64,000 nt of DNA from Aliivibrio fischeri ATCC 7744 = JCM 18803 = DSM 507 (GTDB taxonomy: Bacteria > Pseudomonadota > Gammaproteobacteria > Enterobacterales > Vibrionaceae): positions 1,468,348 to 1,532,347 of the forward strand of contig NZ_CP092713.1 of NCBI RefSeq assembly GCF_023983475.1. The letters are read 5' to 3'. Shown piece by piece: positions 46,221-54,641 of the stretch; position 1 is the stretch's first letter; every line of letters starts with the position of its first letter. The position numbers and the translations under genes were made by a program. The notes beneath the pieces are model-generated. The model did no database searches. It worked only from the letters and a program-made list of their open reading frames with translations, and had not been told where the DNA came from.

Positions 46221-47539
46221 TTTTTAAATCCTCCAATAGCTAATAACTCTTTAGCCCATTTATCGCCAGCTGTTACATATGAATCTTCTAATGCAAAAAA
46301 GCGATTTAATGTGGTTGTTTTTCTCATCATTGGCAGTTGTATTTGCGAAGAATGAATTGGTTTAACTAAATTTACCGTTGCTACAATAAGTAACTCTGTT
46401 TTATTTCGCTTAGTCGAAGAATCTCTAAATAAAGCACCTAAAATTGGAATATCACCAATGAAAGGAATTTTTTGAAGACTCTCTTTATCTTCTGAGCTCA
46501 ATAACCCACCTAAAACAAAACTTTGTCCATCGCCAAGTTCGACCGTTGTACGTGCACGACGAGTTTTTAAAGCTGGTAAATCATATGAATCATTTTCATA
46601 TTGGATATCTAATGAACTAACTTCAGGAACTAATGAAAGCGTGATCTTGTCATCTTTCTTAACCTTTGCCATTAATTCGAGTCTCACACCATATTCTTTG
46701 TACATTACATTGGTGCTGTTATTTACGGTTGTTACCACAGGCAATTCGCCACCAACTAAGAAGCTTGCGCTTTCTCCAGAAACTACCGATAAATTTGGTT
46801 CTGCTAATATTTGTCCTACCGTATCGCTACCAATAGCAGTAATAACGGACATAATGTCTGACGAACTAAAATGGGTAAGTGGTTGAATAAATACACCTGC
46901 CTTATCTGTACCATATTGAATACCAATATCTTGTAAGAATAATTGTGATACTTCAGCAATTGAGATTTTTACATTCACTTGTTTTGTTGTAGCTACCTCA
47001 ATATTATTTACAATGCCTTTGTAATCTGTTCTCTCCATGAACTGAATTTCATAATCTTGGTCTTCCATATCTTGCTCAAAAGTGAATTTCTCATCATCTT
47101 TATCAAGCAATTGTCCAACAATATTGTTTATTTCATCTTTCTCTTGTTCTGTTGAAACCGTTCCACTTAATACAACTTGATCACCTATATTAAAAACGTC
47201 AACATCAACATCCGGGTATTTAACTGATATATATTGCTTTATAGAGTCGAGGCTTTTATTTACAATAACCTTCTTATTAGCAAGAGTATGGCCATTTCTA
47301 TCAAAAACCATCACAGAGCTTTGCCCTATTTTTTTTCCATAAACAATAACTTTTTTCTTTTCTATTACTTGGTAATCTGCAATTTTTGGATCAGATACAA
47401 AAACAGAACCAACGTCTTTATTAGCTAAGATGACTTGCGAATCACCTTCTGACATATTAATAATATTGCCTGCTAAACTAACAAATGATATAGGTAATAA
47501 AACTAATACCAACAGTGCTCGATAATAATTATTCCACAT
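46217..47539 (-). CDS. rcpA: RcpA/CpaC outer-membrane secretin
   Basis: A 440-residue secretin that forms the outer-membrane channel for the Flp pilus. A signal peptide (~1-23, ending SLAG) leads to the N-terminal domain (MSEGDSQVILANKDVGSVFV). A BON-like segment (VDVFNIGDQVVLSGTVS) follows, then the C-terminal secretin domain (VSGESASFLVGGELPVV; LGDGQSFVLGGLLSSEDKES). Length and order match RcpA/CpaC. Confidence 0.92.
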   Translation of the reverse strand: MWNNYYRALLVLVLLPISFVSLAGNIINMSEGDSQVILANKDVGSVFVSDPKIADYQVIEKKKVIVYGKKIGQSSVMVFDRNGHTLANKKVIVNKSLDSIKQYISVKYPDVDVDVFNIGDQVVLSGTVSTEQEKDEINNIVGQLLDKDDEKFTFEQDMEDQDYEIQFMERTDYKGIVNNIEVATTKQVNVKISIAEVSQLFLQDIGIQYGTDKAGVFIQPLTHFSSSDIMSVITAIGSDTVGQILAEPNLSVVSGESASFLVGGELPVVTTVNNSTNVMYKEYGVRLELMAKVKKDDKITLSLVPEVSSLDIQYENDSYDLPALKTRRARTTVELGDGQSFVLGGLLSSEDKESLQKIPFIGDIPILGALFRDSSTKRNKTELLIVATVNLVKPIHSSQIQLPMMRKTTTLNRFFALEDSYVTAGDKWAKELLAIGGFKK

Positions 47540-47549
47540 TTTATTTACT

Positions 47550-48335
47550 CTATTTAATAGTAACTTTATTTGCGCGATATTCTGTCACCGCTCTAAAATC
47601 ATCTAGTACGTCACCAGCATTTGCTTTTAAATCTTCGATACTGTAATTACCAATTGATTTATGAACTTCAATTTTTGCCGCTTCTTTTGCAACGATAAGC
47701 TCAACAGCTTGACTACGAGTAAGTTCAAGAATAAGTACTATGCCTTCTTTTGCTGGCTCTATACGAGTCTCAGGAATAACTGTTCGTTTTACTTGTAATA
47801 CTTTAACGCTTGTAAAAATTGGTGTAATCGATAGCGTTTTTTTCGTTGCGCGATTTGAATTACGAGTTTCATCACTTTTGGTAAGAGCTAATACATCAAC
47901 AAAACTACCATTACCGATTACACCACCAATAATATCCGGCGAATCAATAGGTAATGGAAATGGAACTCGATTTGGAGCAATTACATATTCAATATAATTA
48001 TCTTCTTCTGGAGTAATAAAATCCTCCATTGAGATGTAAGCACCCTTTTTAAGATCGTGTCTATAAATCGTTCCTCTATTCCAGTTAATTGGCACATCTT
48101 CTGAAAAACTCAATTTATTAGCTTCTGATTCAGGAAGAAGAACAAGAGAAACTAAGCGTCGATTAATTTCATCTCTAGCGTTTACATCTTCTTTTAATTG
48201 CCAAACTTTTATTTTATTTTCTTCTTTTGGTTTTATTATATTTTGAGGAGCGAACATAGATAAACTACCTGCTAGGCCATATAACCCAAACAAGATAGTA
48301 ATCATTGCTAACACAACGATTATTTTAGCTTTCAT
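47550..48335 (-). CDS. rcpC: RcpC/CpaB-like SAF-domain protein
   Basis: A 261-residue protein with an N-terminal membrane anchor (IIVVLAMITILFGLYGLAGS). A SAF domain follows (INWNRGTIYRHDLKKGAYIS), then a region with FPLPIDSPDIIGGVIGNGSF, as in CpaB/RcpC pilus assembly proteins. It is encoded between the prepilin peptidase and the secretin, its standard position. Confidence 0.85.
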   Translation of the reverse strand: MKAKIIVVLAMITILFGLYGLAGSLSMFAPQNIIKPKEENKIKVWQLKEDVNARDEINRRLVSLVLLPESEANKLSFSEDVPINWNRGTIYRHDLKKGAYISMEDFITPEEDNYIEYVIAPNRVPFPLPIDSPDIIGGVIGNGSFVDVLALTKSDETRNSNRATKKTLSITPIFTSVKVLQVKRTVIPETRIEPAKEGIVLILELTRSQAVELIVAKEAAKIEVHKSIGNYSIEDLKANAGDVLDDFRAVTEYRANKVTIK

Positions 48336-48343
48336 AAATTACC

Positions 48344-48778
48344 TTAAAGTGATGCTGCAACACCAAATAAGCACCCAATGCAGATAGGAACTCCATAAGG
48401 AACTGTTATTGTTGTATTTTCTTTATTAATTACCTTATGAATTAATAGGACTATAGATATAACCCCACCAGCAAATAGAATAATAGTAAAAGTCAACAAT
48501 TGATAATTTTGGTTAATTGCAATAAAAAAAGAAGATATAAGCTTCACATCACCTGCTGCTATAATTTTTTTTATAAAAAGTATAAATCCACCGATAAATA
48601 TTATTAATGAATAATATAATGAAGAGTAGTTACCACTTTTTATAACAAGGCAAATGCAAATAATAAGAACTATAATACACATTTGATTTGATATAGTTCG
48701 TCTGGTTATATCTTGATAGCAAATAATACACGACATGGTGAACAAGAGTGCCCACCATATCATTGAATGATTATTCAT
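48344..48778 (-). CDS. tadV: TadV/CpaA prepilin peptidase
   Basis: A 144-residue A24-family aspartyl peptidase, almost entirely transmembrane. Both catalytic Asp motifs are present: YQDITRRTISNQM and AAGDVKLIS (G-D-x-K type). It cleaves and processes the Flp prepilin and the TadE/F pseudopilins. It lacks the N-methylase domain found in PilD, as is typical of the family. Confidence 0.9.
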   Translation of the reverse strand: MNNHSMIWWALLFTMSCIICYQDITRRTISNQMCIIVLIICICLVIKSGNYSSLYYSLIIFIGGFILFIKKIIAAGDVKLISSFFIAINQNYQLLTFTIILFAGGVISIVLLIHKVINKENTTITVPYGVPICIGCLFGVAASL

Positions 48779-48787
48779 TCGGCTATA

Positions 48788-49000
48788 TTAAGAGCCAGTA
48801 TCATTTGCCGATGTAATATTATCTGAAATTGTACCAATTGCATCAATTAAGGCTTGTTGAAGTGTACCATTAAACATCAATAAGATAATAGCTGAAATAG
48901 CTACACCAATAATTGCATATTCAATAGCTGTAACGCCACGCTCATCATTTTTAAAGTTTTGGATTGCGTTCTTAGAAAATTCAAAAAACTTAACTAACAT
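48788..49000 (-). CDS. flp: Flp-type pilin
   Basis: A 70-residue prepilin, first gene of the Tad operon. A 22-residue basic leader ends in ERG. The mature start VTAIEYAIIGVAISAIILL has Glu at +5 and Tyr at +6, the Flp signature, followed by the long hydrophobic assembly helix and a short polar C-terminus. AAGG precedes the ATG. It is the only pilin-like gene seen upstream of tadV here. Confidence 0.95.
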   Translation of the reverse strand: MLVKFFEFSKNAIQNFKNDERGVTAIEYAIIGVAISAIILLMFNGTLQQALIDAIGTISDNITSANDTGS

Positions 49001-49311
49001 TGTTTTTACCTTATTTGTTAAAACTCATAGAGTTTATATACTGACTTATTAAAATTTAATACACGCAAATCAAAGTAATTCTGTGTATTAAGAAAGAGAC
49101 GAAATAATAAAGGTTGACATAAAAAACTAACAAGGCATGTACATTATAAAAATAAAACAAAATGCTAAATTATTAGGAGTGTGTTGTTTATATGTATAAT
49201 CAAGCATAATAATTATAAATATATAACACTAAAGTGGTAGCATCTCATTTAAGTTATAATTACTGGATCAAGATCTATATTTAAATGTAATTACTCTTTC
49301 TTTAGAAACAA
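49001..49311. promoter_or_regulatory. Promoter and leader region of the Tad operon, with two dyads
   Basis: A non-coding stretch. AAACTC-ATA-GAGTTT (49021-49035) forms a small perfect hairpin 20 bases before the flp start, which could affect translation. Further out, TTAATACAC (49056-49064) faces GTGTATTAA (49083-49091) across 18 bases, an operator-like dyad. No confident -35/-10 pair or sigma-54 site was found. The rest is AT-rich. Confidence 0.5.
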
Positions 49312-49339
49312 AAAAAGCATAGTCGAAACTATGCTTTTT
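49312..49339 (-). terminator. Terminator of the HPt gene
   Basis: AAAAAGCATAGT (49312-49323) pairs with ACTATGCTTTTT (49328-49339) around CGAA. T runs are on both strands. It isolates the XRE/REC/HPt operon from the Tad promoter. Confidence 0.88.
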
Positions 49340-49342
49340 ATT

Positions 49343-49663
49343 TTAGGCTAAAAATTGTTCATCGTTTACAACGGTTTGATACTCCCGATGCAATACTTCT
49401 TTAACTAATTTGAATCTCATTACTTGATGATAATGTTCAAGTCTCATACAGACTTCATGCATTCTATTTAACCCTGCGTAACTCGATATCCCTTTTATTG
49501 CATGAATCGTATCTTGGACACCGTCAGTTTCAATTTCCTTCAGCTCTTTCTCTATTCCTTCTACTATCATTCTTTTAAAGTAATGAGCTTCTTCACTGGA
49601 ATGAGATGTTGAAGTTCCATTTTCAAAGTCTTTAACATTGAAAGTTTTCAGTTTCTGATTCAT
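49343..49663 (-). CDS. Stand-alone histidine phosphotransfer (HPt) protein
   Basis: A 106-residue helical protein. The HPt motif is DTIHAIKGISSYAGLNRM, with phosphorylated His54 and the following Lys-Gly. Such proteins shuttle phosphate between the receiver of a hybrid kinase and a response regulator. It overlaps the end of the REC-EAL-like gene by 32 bases and ends before a strong terminator. No kinase is in this operon; the hybrid kinase at 34242 is a candidate donor (inference). Confidence 0.87.
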   Translation of the reverse strand: MNQKLKTFNVKDFENGTSTSHSSEEAHYFKRMIVEGIEKELKEIETDGVQDTIHAIKGISSYAGLNRMHEVCMRLEHYHQVMRFKLVKEVLHREYQTVVNDEQFLA

Positions 49664-50780
49664 AAGCGTTAATCCATTTAGCTAGTTTATCATTTCTCAT
49701 TTCCGATGTGATGAAATCACCTTGTAAACATTCAAAACCATAATCTAATGATGCTTGTTGCTGATTTACTTTTTGAATGTTGCCTATAATGATAGGAATA
49801 TCTTTACCATGCATTTCTTTAAATCTCTTGATATCCTCAAATACATTTTTCTTATATTCAAAACAAATATTAGAGAGAGCTATTCCTTGCTCTAATAGCT
49901 TGCACTGCATATCATTTTCAACCAATTCAATGGATATCCGAACTCCATCTGCGAGTAATGTCTCCAGATTTTCTGTTAACTTATCAAGTAACACAACATC
50001 GTCTGAAAACTCAACAACCACAATGATCTTATCCTTCGTTTCCTTTTCAATTTTATCAAAAACATGATTAATAAAATCATCATCGCATATTAAAATATCC
50101 TTCACATTTATACGAAACGTATAACGATAATCAGAGAATTTACTCTTGATATCACGCTCAAGCAGTGTGAACATCAAGTTCATAAACCCAACAGTATTTT
50201 TCATATCATTAATGTCTGGTAGAAACACACTTTCGGCAATAGCACTTGCCTTTTGATTTTTCCAATGAGGAGAAACCTGAACGCCATCAATTCGATGAGA
50301 GCTGAAATTAACTATTGGTTGATAATATAATTCAACAAGATCATTTTGCTTTACATCTTCAAACAACATCTTGCGATCTTCAATTCTGTTCACATTAAAA
50401 AAATCAATGGTCGAAATGACTTCTTCAGCTGAAATGGGTTTATTGTAAGAATTAACAATCGTAACCCCACTGACTTCAGCAAGGTCCATTACTTTTTCCA
50501 AAATATTCGCTTTTACAGATGACACAATAGCCACTGGTATGTGGTAATTATTTTCAGATAGCACTTTAATTAAATCTAAACCATCCCCATTAGGCATCAT
50601 TATATCTGTTATAATTCCGTGTATTATATTCTTTTTATTTAAAATATTTACCACATCATTACAGCTTTTTGCTTCTATGATATTAACTTGATCATGAAAA
50701 TTCTTCTTTATAATAAATGAAACCACTTTCCTTGAAAAATCAACATCATCTACCAATATTACATTTATTTTACTTTTCAT
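49632..50780 (-). CDS. Response regulator with receiver and degenerate EAL domain
   Basis: A 382-residue protein from ATG 50780. The receiver (~1-125) has acidic VILVDDVDFSRKV, phospho-acceptor Asp59 in ITDIMMPNGDG and Lys in NKPIS. An EAL-fold domain follows (LVELYYQPIV), but the EAL motif reads GVQVSPHW and the DDFG-type motif is lost, so phosphodiesterase activity is unlikely. It probably acts as a phosphorylation-dependent binding protein. It overlaps the upstream XRE gene by 11 bases and the HPt gene by 32. Confidence 0.85.
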   Translation of the reverse strand: MKSKINVILVDDVDFSRKVVSFIIKKNFHDQVNIIEAKSCNDVVNILNKKNIIHGIITDIMMPNGDGLDLIKVLSENNYHIPVAIVSSVKANILEKVMDLAEVSGVTIVNSYNKPISAEEVISTIDFFNVNRIEDRKMLFEDVKQNDLVELYYQPIVNFSSHRIDGVQVSPHWKNQKASAIAESVFLPDINDMKNTVGFMNLMFTLLERDIKSKFSDYRYTFRINVKDILICDDDFINHVFDKIEKETKDKIIVVVEFSDDVVLLDKLTENLETLLADGVRISIELVENDMQCKLLEQGIALSNICFEYKKNVFEDIKRFKEMHGKDIPIIIGNIQKVNQQQASLDYGFECLQGDFITSEMRNDKLAKWINAYESETENFQC

Positions 50781-51660
50781 ATTCCATTCTTCTAAAATCA
50801 ACAAGAAAATGTAATGCATCTTTTGAGTGATTAATATTTAACTTAGTTACTTCAGATAATTTATAGTTTTTATCATCAATAAATTCATTAAATTTAATCT
50901 TAGAATTTAATTTAACAAATAACTTATGTATGTTTTTTTCACCTGAAATAAAATACAGTTTTGAATCTATATTTGGTATATCTAAAAAGTTAGTCAAAAT
51001 TCTGCCTAATATATATTTAAGGCTATCATTAGTTGACGCATAAAATGATATTATTAATGGATTATTTGATGCGTAATTTTTTATTTTTGTATAATCTATT
51101 TCATTACACATTAAATCTTTTAAAAAATCTGGTGATACATACAGCGTAATAGAATGTGCAATTAATCGAGATTTATACTTACAAATGATAATCTCAGCAT
51201 TTAGTTTTGCCATTAATGATTCTATTGATTTTTTTATACTATTTTTTCCAGTGGATTTAATTAACTGCTTAAAATAATAGTCACTATCAATTATTAATTC
51301 CATTTCTTCAAGAACAGAATCTAAACCTGATAACGTATTTCGATTTAATACATGCGTAACAAAATCACTATTTCCATAGGTATAGTAATCAATATCGAAA
51401 TAATTCTCATTATCTATTTTTGGTAATTCTATATTTGAATCAATGATTTCATCTATAGGATCGACACCTAATAACTGATATATCTCAATTTGTTTTTTGA
51501 ACGGAGGAATAGTGATCCCTCTTTCCCAGCGACTAAATGTTACGTTATCTAGTTTTTTTAACTTCGAAGAATTATGGCTCAATAAGTCCACCATAATCTC
51601 TTGAGTAACGCCGCTTTTCTCTCTATATTTTTTTAAAATTTGTTCAAAAAGATACTTCAT
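50770..51660 (-). CDS. XRE-type HTH protein with uncharacterised C-terminal domain
   Basis: A 296-residue protein. The N-terminal HTH (~8-68) contains SGVTQEIMVDLLSHNSS and FSRWERGITIPP. The remaining ~220 residues, alpha/beta with many Ile/Tyr, are of no family I recognise. Its C-terminal part has LHFLVDFRRMEYE. It is the first gene of an operon with the REC-EAL-like and HPt genes, next to the Tad promoter. It could be the operon's output regulator. Confidence 0.72.
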   Translation of the reverse strand: MKYLFEQILKKYREKSGVTQEIMVDLLSHNSSKLKKLDNVTFSRWERGITIPPFKKQIEIYQLLGVDPIDEIIDSNIELPKIDNENYFDIDYYTYGNSDFVTHVLNRNTLSGLDSVLEEMELIIDSDYYFKQLIKSTGKNSIKKSIESLMAKLNAEIIICKYKSRLIAHSITLYVSPDFLKDLMCNEIDYTKIKNYASNNPLIISFYASTNDSLKYILGRILTNFLDIPNIDSKLYFISGEKNIHKLFVKLNSKIKFNEFIDDKNYKLSEVTKLNINHSKDALHFLVDFRRMEYEK

Positions 51661-52136
51661 GTGTTGAACCGACCCTTTACTTAGCCATTATAAGCTTTTA
51701 AGCACTGACATCCCAAGGCATTTGCAGCAAACAAATAAATAAAAATGCCTAATAATAAAATTATTCTATAGAAATTATTTCATAAATAAAACGTTATTAT
51801 TAATATAATTATCTGTTAAATATGCATTTTTTAAATTTAATCTATTTAGGTTTTTTTTATATTTAGTAAAAACACTCAATATTATCTAAATCTCAGCCAA
51901 TTAATAATTATACTTTTCATTTAATTCAATGATCTAGATCTCACTTAGAAGTGAAGACTGCCTTATATATGAGACTTATTTTCCATGAGACCATAAATTA
52001 GACTTTAAGCTGTTTTCCGTTCTATTTTATTTTCTAATCAATATCTCGATATTTTCACATAGTTACTGAACTCATTTTCCTTTCCAGCTATATTTCTCTT
52101 TAGTTATTTTCAATACTCAGTGGTTAGGTAACATCA
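51661..52136. other. Divergent AT-rich intergenic region
   Basis: About 475 bases without an ORF, between the XRE gene (minus) and a LysR gene (plus). AGGCATTT (51716-51723) and AAATGCCT (51743-51750) form an 8-bp inverted repeat near the XRE start. GATCTAGATC at ~51930 is a short palindrome. Promoters for both genes must be here but were not resolved. Confidence 0.4.
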
Positions 52137-53045
52137 ATGCAGAACAAAGATCTAAATTTGCTCAAACTTCTCGTCATCCTGAATGAAGAAAGGCAAACCA
52201 TTTTGGCAGCAAAACGAATGAATTTAAGCCAACCTACGATCAGTATTATGCTAAAAAAGTTACGAGACCAATTTGATGATCCTTTGTTCATTCGTGATAA
52301 AAACAACCTTACCCCCACAATCAAATGCAAAAACATATTAGCGACGCTTCCTGCTCTTTTGACTCAGCTAGATAAACTCTATTCAGATAATACTCAGTGG
52401 GATATATCTCAATTGAATGGTGATTTAAACTTACTAATTTCACCTCCTTTAATTCCAACATTAGGCTCACAGTTAATTAAAAAACTGACGTTACTGGCTC
52501 CAGAATTAACCGTCCAATGCTCACATTGGGCAGGAGATACACCACAACGTTTAGAAAACAACCCCCATCAGCACTTTGGAATTACTTATTTGCCAATGGA
52601 GACAAATAAAACCCTATTAGAGCAAGAGATTGGTCGTGATGAGTTTGCCTTTGTAGTCAGTAATGAGCATCCTTTACAGCAAGCATCAATTGAAAACGTT
52701 CTCTTATATCCTTTGGCTATTTGTCTTATTCCTGGAGGGATTACTGGTCCATCAAAAGCAGAGCAGTTAATTCGTAACCTTAAAATAAAGAAAAAAATCA
52801 ATTTACGAACCAGTGATATTTCATTAATGACCAATTTACTTAAAGAAAGTAATTACGTTGGCGTTATGCCACGTACTCTTCAAGCATTGATGCAACCTCA
52901 TTTTCGCTTTTTACCGATACCTCATGAAATTGTACCTCAAAGCTATCAACGTAAAATTGCCTTATTTTGTCATCAAACAAATCGCAATCAACCATTAACT
53001 GAATGGCTAATTAAAGAAGCAAAAGAAATTTTAAATTCAATTTAA
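52137..53045 (+). CDS. LysR-family transcriptional regulator
   Basis: A 302-residue regulator. The N-terminal winged HTH (~3-65) contains LLKLLVILNEERQTILAAKR and LSQPTISIMLKKLRDQFDDP, followed by a substrate-binding domain. The neighbouring DUF1254 and sulfatase genes on the same strand are likely targets, though LysR genes usually face divergent targets. The inducer is unknown. Confidence 0.9.
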   Translation: MQNKDLNLLKLLVILNEERQTILAAKRMNLSQPTISIMLKKLRDQFDDPLFIRDKNNLTPTIKCKNILATLPALLTQLDKLYSDNTQWDISQLNGDLNLLISPPLIPTLGSQLIKKLTLLAPELTVQCSHWAGDTPQRLENNPHQHFGITYLPMETNKTLLEQEIGRDEFAFVVSNEHPLQQASIENVLLYPLAICLIPGGITGPSKAEQLIRNLKIKKKINLRTSDISLMTNLLKESNYVGVMPRTLQALMQPHFRFLPIPHEIVPQSYQRKIALFCHQTNRNQPLTEWLIKEAKEILNSI

Positions 53046-53068
53046 CTATTATTGATAGCGAAATAACA

Positions 53069-53097
53069 ACTCTCTATTAATATTCTTAATAGAGAGT
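53069..53097 (+). terminator. Hairpin after the LysR gene
   Basis: ACTCTCTATTAA (53069-53080) pairs perfectly with TTAATAGAGAGT (53086-53097) across 5 bases. It lacks a T tract, so it may be a terminator or a processing element. Confidence 0.45.
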
Positions 53098-53157
53098 ATA
53101 GAGATAATTTTGAACCAAAAAACATAAGATCCCTTTAGTTATATAAAGGAGTTATTT

Positions 53158-54600
53158 ATGTTTAAAAAACGTATTTCTACCATAATCATTTCCATCCTTT
53201 TAATGAGTTCTTTAAGCATCAATGCAAAAGAAAAAGAAGCTCATCCCCTTTTATCTCCAACAGAACAAATTCAAGAAAACCAAGCGTCTAACTGGCTTGA
53301 TCAAGAAAGTTATATTTTAGCGACCAATGCTTATTTATGGGGCTCTACCTTAGTTCACATGGAGCAAATAGCTCGAAAATATACAGATATGTCTCAGCCA
53401 CAAAATGATACAAGCTATCGAGCACCATTAAATCACTTTGGACATGCTCGTAGGCTTCCTACTGATCTAGATACGGATATGCCAACCGCTAACCGTGACA
53501 CTTTATATTCAAGTGCTGTTGTTGATGTCTCCAATGAACCGATCATATTATCAACACCAGCAGTTAAAGATCGCTACTTTGTAATCGATTTATTTGATAT
53601 GTGGCACAATCTTTTTAAATACGTAGGAACAAGAGAAACAGGCGAAAATGCACAAGAGATAATGATTGTGCCACCAAATTGGGTTGGAGATATACCAACA
53701 GGTTTAACCGTTATCGAAGCGCCTACTACAAAAATATGGCTATGGGGACGAACTCAAGTATTTGGCGAGAAGGATTACCAGAACGTCCATGATATCCAAA
53801 ATCAATATACTTTAACGCCATTAAGTAAATATCTAGCCCACGATTCAAGTGATTTTGTATCCCAACCTCTCCCCTCCCGTATTGGAAAACAAAACGATCC
53901 ACTTCGCTTCTATGAAGAATTAGGGGCTTATATAAAAGCAAACCCTATTCCAGAACGTCAACAAGCCTTATTAGGTCAATTTAATAAAATTGGTCTAAGT
54001 AAAGATGGTTTCGACCGAACAAAGCTGACTTCAAAAATGAAAGTTCAACTTGAAAAAGCCATTAAAGACGGTCAAAAAATAGTTTCAGTTCAAGCATCAA
54101 ACCCTGTCACTTTAAAAACAAAAGATGGTTGGTTCTATTCATTTGTTTTAGACCAATTTGGTGATGACAATGCACTTCGCTCTCTGGTGGCCCACCCTTA
54201 TCTTGGTGGCCAAGGAGCAAAAGAAGCTATGTATCCAATCGCTTACACAGATGTAAACAATCAATTTCTTTCAGGTGAGAAAGACTACAGCATACATTTC
54301 GATAACCAACCACCCGTTGCTGCTTTTTGGTCAATTACCGTTTATGACGCCCAAACAAAAATGTTAGTTGCTAATGATATTCATCGTTTCAACATTAATG
54401 ATCAAACCCCTATCCAAAAAAATAGCGACGGTTCTTTCGATCTTGTTCTCTCAAATAAAAAGCCAACAAATCCTAAAGACTTAGCAAACTGGTTGCCAAT
54501 CCCAAAAGGTAACTTTTATGCCATCACTCGTCTTTATATACCGTCTCAAGAAATCCTTAATATGAAATGGACAGTACCACCAATTCAACCAACAAATTAA
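53158..54600 (+). CDS. Secreted DUF1254/DUF1214 protein
   Basis: A 480-residue exported protein: signal peptide ~1-23 (ending INA), DUF1254 region (ATNAYLWGSTLVHMEQIARK; TANRDTLYSSAVVDVSNEP; RYFVIDLFDMWHN) and DUF1214 region (AFWSITVYDAQTKMLVAND; PKGNFYAITRLYIPS). The biochemical function of this family is not established. AAGGAG precedes the ATG. It is followed at 41 bases by a sulfatase, suggesting an operon. A broken paralogue lies at 60202-61586. Confidence 0.88.
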   Translation: MFKKRISTIIISILLMSSLSINAKEKEAHPLLSPTEQIQENQASNWLDQESYILATNAYLWGSTLVHMEQIARKYTDMSQPQNDTSYRAPLNHFGHARRLPTDLDTDMPTANRDTLYSSAVVDVSNEPIILSTPAVKDRYFVIDLFDMWHNLFKYVGTRETGENAQEIMIVPPNWVGDIPTGLTVIEAPTTKIWLWGRTQVFGEKDYQNVHDIQNQYTLTPLSKYLAHDSSDFVSQPLPSRIGKQNDPLRFYEELGAYIKANPIPERQQALLGQFNKIGLSKDGFDRTKLTSKMKVQLEKAIKDGQKIVSVQASNPVTLKTKDGWFYSFVLDQFGDDNALRSLVAHPYLGGQGAKEAMYPIAYTDVNNQFLSGEKDYSIHFDNQPPVAAFWSITVYDAQTKMLVANDIHRFNINDQTPIQKNSDGSFDLVLSNKKPTNPKDLANWLPIPKGNFYAITRLYIPSQEILNMKWTVPPIQPTN

Positions 54601-54641
54601 ACAACACCATATAAATAAATTTTTACTGCAAGGTAATAAAT

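Noticed and set aside
52124..52336. 70-residue minus-strand ORF over the LysR start
   Set aside because: Antisense to the HTH-coding region of a clear LysR gene; no independent support.
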